64,000 nucleotides of DNA from contig CM119266.1 of assembly GCA_051294375.1 (NCBI GenBank), positions 15,996,760 to 16,060,759 on the forward strand. The letters are read 5' to 3'. Source of the stretch: Paraspadella gotoi (lineage: Eukaryota > Chaetognatha). Positions 51,344 through 62,401 of this stretch are shown here, piece after piece. The position numbers and the translations under genes are program-made. Each line of letters begins with the position of its first letter. The first letter of the stretch is position 1. The notes beneath the pieces are model-generated. The model did not search any database. It was not told the origin of the DNA and worked only from the letters and a program-made list of their open reading frames with translations.

Positions 51344-51856
51344 GAGAGAGGGAGCGAGCGAGAGTTATGAGATGCGAAATATTTACGACCGCCCATCATG
51401 ACGTTGAATTAGTTAACTTACCTTGGGCCAACGTTGCGTTAGGATTAGAAGTTGCCTTAAATGTTTTTCTTCTCTTTTAAGACTTAATTTTAAATAAATT
51501 TTAAGTTCTACCCTTCTAAACAGTAAACAAAGATTGTTGGATTTATTCTTAGATGCACCGCCTCAGCTTCCCGACGATGCAACGACGACTGTACCTTCAT
51601 AAAAATTCATTTGCATATTGATGACGGCGATTCCTCGGCCACGCCCACCCTGATGAGGCCGAAGCAAATCCTAATTCCACCTGAGCCGCTTCTTTACATT
51701 TTTTCGGTACTTTCTTTTTTTTCTTTTTTTTCTTTTTCTTTCTTTTCTTTTCTTTTCTTTTCTTTTCTTTTCTTTCTTTCTTTTCTTTTCTTTTCTTTTC
51801 TTTTCTTTTTCTTTCTTTTCTTTTCTTTTCTTTTTCTTTCTTTTTCTTTTCTTTCT

Positions 51857-51896
<40 letters not shown>

Positions 51897-52030
51897 TGTC
51901 TCTCTCTTTCTATTCTTTGTTCCCCCGCAGCCGCAACTTCGCCTCTCGTCGCCCAGCGAAGATTTTCTTGACCTTTTTAGCCTCCGTCATCAACGGCTTA
52001 AGAAAAGCTTAGGTCAGTTATGACCGAAGA
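49822..52030. repeat. Inverted Q-related segment, copy 2
   Basis: A near-identical direct copy of 45253-47455 (offset about 4570). Differences include one inserted base near 49902, a T/G change in the block GACCGCACG at about 50755, and a different GA array length at 51253-51360. Confidence 0.93.
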
Positions 52031-52434
52031 AGAAAATTTCATTTTTTTTTTTCTATCTTTCTTTATGCTTTAAAGTACCGAAAAAATGTAAAGAAGCGGC
52101 TCAGGTGGAATTAGGATTTGCTTCGGCCTCATCAGGGTGGGCGTGGCCGAGGAATCGCCGTCATCAATATGCAAATGAATTTTTATGAAGGTACAGGTCG
52201 TCGTTGCATCGTCGGGAAGCTGAGACGGTGCATCTAAGAATAAATCCAACAATCTTTGTTTACTGTTTAGAAGGGTAGAACTTAAAATTTATTTAAAATT
52301 AAGTCTTAAAAAGAGAAGAAAATACATTTAAGGCAACTCTAATCCTAACGCAACGTTGGCCCCAAGGTAAGTTAACTAATTCAACGTCATGATGGGCGGG
52401 TCGTAAATATTTCGCATCTCATAACTCTCGCTCG

Positions 52435-52483
<49 letters not shown>

Positions 52484-52812
52484 CGGCACCTGGCTACCCT
52501 CATCCCACTGCATCTCCCGCAATGCCCATTGTCCGGGATTTGATCTAATTATCTCCTTGACGGGCGAAGACTCATTTCTCCGACATCATATTCATGGCAT
52601 CTGTCTCATTTCATCAATCTCTTTTCCTCTTTCAAGACTTAAAAGCTACATACTTACAGTTATATGCAGTCATACGTACAATTTTTGAGTAGTTTTTAAA
52701 TTATTTCTTGCAAAAATTTCACTTTTTCTATGTTCAGACGATACCCTAAATAATTTAAAGAAAATTAGGAACCGAGTGACATATTTATGCTCTTTATGCT
52801 CTCATTTTTTCC
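50892..52812. repeat. Large palindrome 2 (about 0.8-kb arms)
   Basis: Left arm about 50892-51716 and right arm about 52075-52812 are reverse complements around a 358-bp spacer that includes the TTTC array. The right arm is shorter because its CT array (about 52438-52481) is reduced and it has one 28-bp unit where the left arm has two. Confidence 0.88.
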
Positions 52813-53711
52813 CGAGAGACTTTTATTTCGCAGGACCGGATTTCAGTTTTTCTCGGAATGCAGTTCAACAATTCCGTGGAAAAAAAAAAGATTAAGGGAA
52901 TTTCAGGTTTTTGACAAGAGACTTTCCGTTTTATTTCTTGCTCTTTCTTTTCTCTGCCAGGATCTAAGTGAGTTCGATTAAAAAGAATGAAAGAAAAAAA
53001 ATGAAAGAAAGAAAAAATGAAGGGGGGTTTTTCCGAAGGTAATTACCGCTAATGAGAAAGGAAGGCGGATGAGAAGGAAAAAAAAAGGAGGAGAGTGAAA
53101 ATTAAGAGAGAAATTGAAATTTAACCCGGCTGAAAAATGGAAGGGAGAGCACAGTGTTGAATTCTTAACTTGTTTAAATTCTTTATAACGAGTAATGACT
53201 TTTTAAAAAAAATATAAATGGAAAAGTCAGGCGTCATTTTAAAATAATATTTACGTTTTTGTACGTATTATACTGTGACCATGGAACATGGTCCCACTGC
53301 ACAGTTTTTAGGTTTTCTGTCAAAAAAGGAAACTCTTAAATCTATTTTTTCTCATGAGTAGATGCGTCCTTTTCGAGATCCACTGTGCCTTCTTTCTCTC
53401 TTCCCCCACCTTAGGATCGCCGAGGAAAGACAGAAAGAAAAATGTCAAGGTGATAAAAGCCGTCATTAAGGAATGTTCCGCCATCTTGTCGTTGAGGACG
53501 ACGAAAACGACGACGAAGACGACGACGACCGAAACGATGAAAGTTTAATCTAGCGAAGCTCAAGCTTTGACCATATGTGCCGCCTTTTCCGCTTCGTTTC
53601 CCTTCTTTTTCTCTCATTCTTCATTTCAAAACGTGAAAAAAACTTGAAGAGGCAAAATTCTGTTTTAAAATATAATATATATAATAATTAATAATATATA
53701 ATAATAATAAT

Positions 53712-53753
<42 letters not shown>

Positions 53754-55254
53754 TAATAATAATTCCTGCAACGCTAACCGGAACTCGTTTTCCGTTTCGG
53801 AAAAAAAAAAACCTCAAAAAATAGAGAAAAATAAATCTCGACATTCCAGACATTTTATTTCTTTATTAATAAATTAGCGGGCACCTTATGAGCCTTAACC
53901 GGTTAGAAGTTTCCTAACTTTTTTCTTTCTTTCTCCTTCTCGAGAGTTTTCAGTAATTGAGTCTGTGTTTTTCTTGAACGGTGACTCCTTTCACCAATCA
54001 ATCAATTTTCCGTCCAAGGCTATTAGTCGATGTTATTAGAGAAATGATTGGCGATGCGATCGTCAACCTGATTGGAAATACGTGATTAGATTAAATTATG
54101 GAACAAAGTAACAGCGAAAGATTTATTAGAAGAGTGGTGGATATCAATTAGACTGGGAAAGGAAGTTTCGATGTGATTTTAGTGAAAAGATTTGTCCAAG
54201 TGATTTAAAACGATAACTTTTGAAAAACTATTTACGTATTTATGCTTCACCGAAAAGCAGAACTTATTATCGAATTTAGTTACGAATTCCGAAAAGTTTC
54301 TTCTTGACGGATTTTCTTTGCCTGTCCCACCGAAATTATCTAGAAAACAAAAAAGGAAGGAAAAAAAATTGGGGAAAAAAAAACAAAAAAACTTTCTTAA
54401 CCTTTTCAGTGACGGAAAATTAGCAGATGTTACTTACGAAATTATTCAAGGGAAAAAAATCACGTTTTGCTTCGTCTTGAAATTTTTCAGGTTCTTAGGA
54501 CTTTTGAAAAAAAATGGCTGCGAAAAAATCACTACTATGTAGTGTGATGAGAGAATTTTAAGTGGATCTTTGTTAGAGTTTTGAAAGTTAAAGGGTTTTA
54601 TAAATTGAACTACTTTAAAGAGAAAACATGATTTATTAAGTTATGTTCCTTAGGCAAGAATTATAACAACCGGAAAACTTTATATTTTCCGAAGTCGGAG
54701 AAATCAAAGCGTAAAAAGTTCACTGGGTGAATAGTGAGTCATACTTTTATCTCTCCCACCTAGCTCCTACCAGCCTTCCCCCCCCTAAAAAAATACCCCC
54801 TTTTAACGTCATTTTTATTTTTGAAAAAAAAATGTTATCGAGTTATTTTTCTATATTTTTCTACACTTACGACAGAAACCCACACACGGCGATTGAGATT
54901 TTAGGTGGACTGCGAACGACCTGAGAGAGAATATTGTGAATAGAGATTCTGCGGAGCTCTACGGTAACAGACAATAATAAATAAGTTTGTTACGGTCGTC
55001 GCTCCCTCAGGACGCGTTCGTCGTCGTCGCCTCGCGGCGGCGAAAAAAGAAATATTTTCTCAGACTCGGGCACCGATTTTTGTGTCACCGGAAATAAGTT
55101 CTTTGAAGATGGAGAATGAAATGTTGTTTAAAGTTTGTAATCTAATAAGAGGCTTCGGATCTAGAGCTTCATATTCGATTATGACTCATAAGAAAAATAT
55201 TAATTATGTTTGCTGTCGTGTGTTTAAAAATAAGACGCTCTGCAATACTAAGTT

Positions 55255-55510
55255 TGAAGAGGCTGGTTTTACAGGCGCCACACCCACAGCGGTGTCACTC
55301 GTGGCAACGCGAGACAGCATGTTCATGTAGTCCAGAGCTTTGGATCTGGCAGTAGGCCCATGCTTACAGCGGGTTACCCGGTCCATCCCACTTTCTACAT
55401 GACAACCTCAGGGCTCGAACCAGGGACGCACATGGATGGTGCATTAGCACTGAGCCACTGAGGCGCTGTGAAAGTACAGCTTAATCCATCTGTGGTGATA
55501 GGACCACCAG
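55255..55510 (-). mobile_element. SINE-like insertion with target-site duplication
   Basis: A 256-bp block absent from P copy 1 and bounded by AAGTT at 55250-55254 and 55511-55515. On the minus strand it has an A-box TGGCTCAGTGC (55447-55457) and a B-box GGTTCGAGCCC (55411-55421), the split promoter expected of a tRNA-derived SINE transcribed by RNA polymerase III. About 53 bp precede the A-box and about 155 bp follow the B-box as a body; no poly-A tail is evident. An identical copy begins at 63902 in P copy 3 and runs off the window. SINE is the best reading; a different short non-autonomous element carrying tRNA sequence is possible. Confidence 0.72.
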
Positions 55511-57308
55511 AAGTTCTTCGTTACATAATATGACCATTATTTTTACTTTTTGGAGCCTACCTTCAATCCTTTTTTCATCCGAAAATTGAAAACTGGATAA
55601 AAAAAAAAACCTTTGAAAGGCCGGCCGGGGTAAATTGAGATTTTTTTGATAAGATAAGAAAACTGAGGGAAAAAAATTGTTTTAAAGAAGACTAATATTC
55701 TTTGTCGGTTTTTTTTTCGGTTACTTTCGGTTAAGTTTTTTATATTTCAATAGCGCGGTCTACGGACGACAGTTCATAACTTTACAGTAATGGTTAAGAA
55801 ATTTACTAGTCGCGCCGGAGTTTGGGAAGGTTGTGAGAGCCATTAGCCACCAAAAAACCAAATCGGCCATAATCTTCTTCTTTTTCGTTCTCGCCTCGTC
55901 GTCGTCGTCATTGTCGCGTCGTCACCGACTCCATTTCGAACCCATTTTCCCTCACTTTGTTCCATCCGCTTTTCGCCTTCTTCCAAGTTTACTTTGAACC
56001 CGCGGGCAGACGAGGTTGCGGCGGCGGCGGCGGTACGGCGGCAGCGGCGGCAGCGGCAGCGCAGCGGCAGCGACGGCGATTGCTACTCAACCCACTTGAC
56101 CCGCTTCCACCCCATCCACTCCGCCACACGCGCTCTCCCTTTTTAACCCGTCTACGTGATTCTCCACTTCCGGGTTCCTTCCACTACGAAGGTCGACTGC
56201 GTCCTCGCGGTTCGTTGTGGGCGTGGGCTGAGTCGTGGGCTGAGGCGTGGGATGGGCGTGGGCGTTAGCTGGGACATGTTTGTGGACGTGGGCGTATCAT
56301 CCCAATCGTTTCTGGAGCCAATTCAAGTTTCAGTCTGAGTATACTCCTACGAGTAAAACACCAACTCTTGCACCACATTTCACCTTACTAAAATGTATAC
56401 AATCACTTTTTACTAATGCGCCCATCCTCACCTCACAGAATAACAAACTCTCACCACCTTCAAGCGCCAGCATCAACATCACCGGCGCGCCCCTCCTCGC
56501 CACTTTCTATCTCCCTCTCCTCTCGTCTCCTCTCACGAATCGAAGACGTTCACGTCACTCGTTGTAGCCGCTCGTCACCGCCTCTCATCAACTGAGCAAA
56601 TATACGAGAAAAATCTGCCCCCGCAACGACGACGACGAGAACGACGACGAGAACGACGACCAAGTTGAATACGATGACAATAATTAATTAGCAAGGATGG
56701 CTTGTGTGAAAATTTTTACTATCATGAGTGTTAATTTCAATTAATGTCGAAAGGGTAGTTGGGCAAAAGTGACCAGATGAACTTGATAAAAATAGAAAAA
56801 AAAACATACCGTTTATAATATAAACATTAACAGGAAATAATAGCATAAAATTATTAATAAAAATAAGCACTAATGGACCAAAACTTTTAAAGCCGAAAAC
56901 GATGACTTTGTCAGTCTTCGAAGATGACAATGGGACGACGACGAGGACGACGACGACAGAACTTTTTAACCTTCGTGAAAGTTGTTTAACTTGTCTCTCC
57001 CTCTTTCTCTGGTTAAAAGATGAGAACGTGAGGATTTCTCGTGAGTTTCACTCGCTTGTCCGCCTTCCCGTTCTTCCTGCCCGAGCTTTCTATTTCGTCC
57101 TTGAAAAAAAAATGATTTCAGTCAAAACTTTGATGGACAACGTGAGTAGCTGTTTACCTGGAAATTTATCGTTAATTTTAAAAGCCTAATATTGAGGATT
57201 AACTTTTGGTAATTAAATAATTTTAAGCAATCGAAGCTTTTGAGTTTTATAAACTAAAAAAAACTAAATTCCTAGAATTTTATCCAAAGGCTATTTCCCT
57301 TGTTCCTC

Positions 57309-57378
<70 letters not shown>

Positions 57379-57579
57379 GCTTTCGCTCACGATCAGGTGG
57401 CGAAGTAAAAGTTTAAAGAATAAGTGGATAAAAGAAAGAGATTGAGAAAGAGAAAAAGTGGAGAAAGAGAAAGTAAATTGAAATCTTCTTGGGTGGCGGC
57501 CGCCGCTTCAATCACGCGAACCAGGTTTTTGATGAAAAAATAATGGGGAAGGAGATGCGTGGGGAAAGAGGGTGGGGAA

Positions 57580-57598
57580 GCGAGAGAGAGAGAGAGAC

Positions 57599-57677
<79 letters not shown>

Positions 57678-57694
57678 AGAGAGAGAGAGAGAGA
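57580..57694. repeat. (GA)n microsatellite
   Basis: A mostly clean GA array. Its counterpart in P copy 1 (44113-44221) is heavily interrupted by CAGAG, GATCAAG and GTAGCAG. The CT array at 57312-57378 lies about 200 bp upstream in the opposite strand sense. Confidence 0.95.
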
Positions 57695-58748
57695 AAGAAA
57701 GCCTAACCGCAATGCTACTAATAAAGCCGTTAGAGCCTATCATTAAGTAGCATTCTGGCAATGAAAACAAATAAGGAAACAAAAGAAGAAAACAACAAAA
57801 TAAAGCGAATGTAAAGAACGACGGGAACGACGGGAATCGAAAGAGAGACGAATGAAGTTGGCGATCGATTCGAAGGTCGGGCGCCAGTCGTTGTTGTTGT
57901 CGTCGTTGTCGTCGTCCAGGCATTGAACCGTGCAGATTCGACCCGGAAAAAAAAAAACCTGGGCCCTCGAATCGTCGACCTCGAACCCCAGGAGTGTCGA
58001 CCTCGTTGCTCGAAGCCTCAATGAGTTTCGCTTGGAAAAGTCAGAGTTGACAAATGGTTCCGCCCCCTTTTTTTTCGAGAGGCTCTCTCGATTGTCGAAG
58101 CTCTCGACGCGACCGAAGGAATGAACAAAGTATCAACGAAAGTAGACAGAGTTGAAGGATTTTCAAAGAGTGGCTATAGTTCTTATGCGATAGGGTCGTT
58201 CTTGCTAATGTCAGCTTGTTACATCGTAGTCTTCTTGGCTAATTTAATAATGAATATATATAAAGTTTATATATCTTACGTTGATAAAATAGACGAGTTT
58301 TCAACCTAAGGTGGCAAAAAATAATGAATTAAAAGAAGGGAAAAAAAGAGTTTTTAAAAACGCATCTTGTCAATATCTCAGCTTCAACTCTTCATTCTTT
58401 TCTCCCCAAATTTTGTAAACAAACGACTGAATTTGTTTACGACGATTATCAATACTTTCCTTCGCTCTTGACTCGAGAGGGAGCGACGTATTTCGAACCA
58501 ACGAAGGAAAAAAAAAAGTAAAAGTGGATATTTTCACTCTGACGTTTGTTTACCTTTTGTTCTTGAAAAAGTTCTTCACGTGAAATCACCCGAGAGCTCG
58601 AGCGACGACGATGATGACGACGATGACGACGATCGGTCGACGATGGTGATTAGCCGATTTACGTCACCATAGAGACAACGATGAAAGCTTGTTCGCTCGC
58701 TCTCTCTCTCTGCTTTCTTCTGGTATTCGTCACTCTTTCTCTCTCTCT

Positions 58749-58836
<88 letters not shown>

Positions 58837-59873
58837 CACACCTTTTCCTTTTGTTTTTCCCGTTCATTCCCGCCAGGCGTCGCCGTTCGTCTAGACGATA
58901 TCTCGATGCTCTTTTGTTTCCCTTCAATGTTTACGCCATCGTCGTCTCGCCACTTGGCGACGTCGTCGTCGTAATCGTCGCCGACGACTTAACGGTCTCT
59001 TCTCGGAATGAGAGTCCCTCTATCGGAGGGAGAAAACATTCTTCAAGGTGCTTCTCGTAAAATGATATCGCGAGACTGAGGTAATTAAAAAAACAAAGGA
59101 GCATCCACCTTCTGGGTTTTTCTCATTAAGAATTTTTATTTCCGTCACAGGCGCCCGTTAATTCCGAAGCGAGTCGAGAATGTGTTAGATGTTGATAGGT
59201 TCATTTACACGACTTTACTTAGTTGTAGCGTTCTAGGGTTTAACGTAAATGTTAATATAATAGAAAAAAATACAAACTCCACGTTACGTTTCTACAACAA
59301 AGATTCACTCTGCCGTTGATAATTTTATACTCTCTCCGTCCATCCCGCGTCTCGCCATTTTTCAAGCGTTAATATGAAAAGCTAAAAGGTCAGTCTCTTG
59401 GGTGTCCCACCATTGGTCACCGCCTTTCTGGCAATCGACCATCGCCGCCCGCCTAATGGTACCGCGTCGTTCTAAAGAAAATCTATCGATAGATGGGGAT
59501 CGATGAAAGTAAGCTGGATGGTATTTAAAGATGCGAAACGAACCGAGGGGAAGAGGCCTCTAGCGGAGACTGAGTGAAAAATTGTACAAAGTCAAAGACC
59601 AAAAGTAATATCGAACGTTCGAATTAGGGTCGATTTCTGTAGCAAATTAGAAAAAAAAATAATCTAATTATATTTTCGGTGTACGTAAACCGACTTACTA
59701 AAGTTTAATTAAGCCTGAGAAATCAATTCTTTTCTGAGAATGCTAAAGTTGAAAAAAAGAATATATTCTCCCGCCCGTGACCTTTCCATCCGCCTATCAC
59801 CTCTCCTGATCGCATCTTTCTTTTTATCAACCGCATCTATACCGTTCTTTCCCTCCTCCGTCTTAATTTCGCT

Positions 59874-59911
<38 letters not shown>

Positions 59912-60083
59912 AGCTTCATAAAGAAAGAAAGAAAAAAAAATGAATTTCTTCTCGGTCATAACTGACCATAAGCTTTTCTTTAGCCGTTGATGACGGAGGC
60001 TAAAAAGGTCAAGAAAATCTTCGCTGGGCGACGAGAGGCGAAGTTGCGGCTGCGGGGGAACAAAGAATAGAAAGAGAGAGACA

Positions 60084-60131
<48 letters not shown>

Positions 60132-60607
60132 AAAGAAAAAGAAAGAAAAGAAAAGAAAGAAAAGAAAGAAAAAGAAAAGAAAAGAAAAGAAGAAAAAAAG
60201 AAAGAAAGAAAAGAAAAGAAAAGAAAGAAAAGAAAAAAAGAAAAAAAAAAAAAGAAAGTACCGAAAAAATGTAAAGAAGCGGCTCAGGTGGAATTAGGAT
60301 TTGCTTCGGCCTCATCAGGGTGGGCGTGGCCGAGGAATCGCCGTCATCAATATGCAAATGAATTTTTATGAAGGTACAGGTCGTCGTTGCATCGTCGGGA
60401 AGCTGAGGCGGTGACATCTAAGAATAAATCCAACAATCTTTGTTTACTGTTTAGGAAGGGAGAACTTAAAATTTATTTAAAATTAAGTCTTAAAAGAGAA
60501 GAAAACATTTAAGGCAACTCTAATCCTAACGCAACGTTGGCCCAAGGTAAGTTAACTAATCAACGTCATGATGGGCGGGTCGTAAATATTTCGCATCTCA
60601 TAACTCT

Positions 60608-60616
60608 CGCTCCTCC

Positions 60617-60702
<86 letters not shown>

Positions 60703-60711
60703 CTCTCTCTG
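60608..60711. repeat. (CT)n microsatellite
   Basis: A mostly pure CT array, adjoining two inverted units of the 28-bp repeat at about 60733-60787. Confidence 0.95.
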
Positions 60712-61339
60712 TCCGGCACCTGGCTACCCTCATCCCACTGCATCTCCCGCAATGCCCTCATCCCACTGCATCTCCCGCAATGCCCATTGTCCGGAATTTG
60801 ATCTAATTATCTCCTTGACGGGCGAAGACTCATTTCTCGACATCATTATTCATGGCATCTGTCTCATTTCCTCAATCCCTTTTCCTCTTTCAAGACTTAA
60901 AAGCTACATACTTACAGTTATATGCATTCATACGTACAATTTTGAGTAGTTTTTTAAATTATTCTTGCAAAAATTTCACTTTTTCTATGTTCAGACGATA
61001 CCCTATAATAATTAAAGAAAATTAGGAACCGAGGTGACATATTTTATGCTCTTTATGCTCTCATTTTTTCCCCTTCCTTTTTCTTTCCTTCTTCTGTTCT
61101 CATCTCATCTTCCTCCTTCCTCCATATGTCTCTGTCGAAGTGTCATCCTCGGGTTCGAAGGATTGGGTGAAGGGTCCGTCTGTCCGTGTGTCCGTGATTC
61201 GTGCGGTCAAAAAGATTTGGGTGTTGGGGAATCGGGAATCGAGTTTCGGTAAGAAGTTTGACCAATTTATTCGCTTCCTTCTTCTGATGCTGGCTTTTAA
61301 AGCTCGGACAGAGATCCCGCCTTTTGGGGGGGCGGTGCA

Positions 61340-61364
61340 NNNNNNNNNNNNNNNNNNNNNNNNN
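61340..61364. other. Assembly gap of exactly 25 N
   Basis: Falls in the poly-purine/poly-G stretch of segment Q where the inverted copies read through (about 46040-46075). Confidence 0.99.
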
Positions 61365-61460
61365 AAAAAAAAGAAAAGAAAATATTCCGTACTGATTCAG
61401 AGTTAAAGTATTTCGGTAAGTATTTAGGTATTTGTATTTGTATGTTACAAATTCTTAAAA

Positions 61461-62359
61461 TGAGAGACTTTTATTTCGCAGGACCGGATTTCAGTTTTTC
61501 TCGGAATGCAGTTCAACAATTCCGTGGAAAAAAAAAAGATTAAGGGAATTTCAGGTTTTTGACAAGAGACTTTCCGTTTTATTTCTTGCTCTTTCTTTTC
61601 TCTGCCAGGATCTAAGTGAGTTCGATTAAAAAGAATGAAAGAAAAAAAATGAAAGAAAGAAAAAATGAAGGGGGGTTTTTCCGAAGGTAATTACCGCTAA
61701 TGAGAAAGGAAGGCGGATGAGAAGGAAAAAAAAAGGAGGAGAGTGAAAATTAAGAGAGAAATTGAAATTTAACCCGGCTGAAAAATGGAAGGGAGAGCAC
61801 AGTGTTGAATTCTTAACTTGTTTAAATTCTTTATAACGAGTAATGACTTTTTAAAAAAAATATAAATGGAAAAGTCAGGCGTCATTTTAAAATAATATTT
61901 ACGTTTTTGTACGTATTATACTGTGACCATGGAACATGGTCCCACTGCACAGTTTTTAGGTTTTCTGTCAAAAAAGGAAACTCTTAAATCTATTTTTTCT
62001 CATGAGTAGATGCGTCCTTTTCGAGATCCACTGTGCCTTCTTTCTCTCTTCCCCCACCTTAGGATCGCCGAGGAAAGACAGAAAGAAAAATGTCAAGGTG
62101 ATAAAAGCCGTCATTAAGGAATGTTCCGCCATCTTGTCGTTGAGGACGACGAAAACGACGACGAAGACGACGACGACCGAAACGATGAAAGTTTAATCTA
62201 GCGAAGCTCAAGCTTTGACCATATGTGCCGCCTTTTCCGCTTCGTTTCCCTTCTTTTTCTCTCATTCTTCATTTCAAAACGTGAAAAAAACTTGAAGAGG
62301 CAAAATTCTGTTTTAAAATATAATATATATAATAATTAATAATATATAATAATAATAAT

Positions 62360-62401
<42 letters not shown>

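Larger units (their letters stand above)
52816..58694 (+). repeat. Repeat set 2, segment P, copy 2
   Basis: Matches 39529-45227 with many small indels, and 61461-64000 almost perfectly (offset 8645-8648). It contains the SINE-like insertion at 55255-55510, a CT array at 57312-57378 and a GA array at 57580-57694. It runs into segment Q without a gap, so this is the most complete version of the locus. Confidence 0.93.
58695..61460 (+). repeat. Repeat set 2, segment Q (colinear copy)
   Basis: Continuous with segment P upstream. Its reverse complement forms 45956-48730, and parts recur forward at 48731-49796 and 52068-52815. It holds CT arrays at 58752-58833, 59876-59908 and 60608-60711, the GAAA array at 60083-60258, the reversed promoter-like block at about 59330-59440 and a 25-N gap. 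No exon is supported. Confidence 0.92.

Noticed and set aside
54318-54542. Frame containing SDGKLADVTYEI, briefly resembling the start of a BTB domain
   Set aside because: The match is limited to a few residues. The expected downstream BTB pattern (AHK and following hydrophobic positions) is absent, and the frame is disrupted in P copy 1.
55082-55330. 82-codon frame MSPEISSLKMENEMLFKV... present twice
   Set aside because: Its C-terminal third lies inside the SINE-like insertion, and the frame is shifted in P copy 1. It is fortuitous.
55957-56268. Frame through the GGCGGCAGC repeat (Gly/Ala/Arg-rich, then PLDPLPPHPLRHTRSP)
   Set aside because: The frame breaks in P copy 1, and it depends on repeat length, so there is no evidence of coding constraint.
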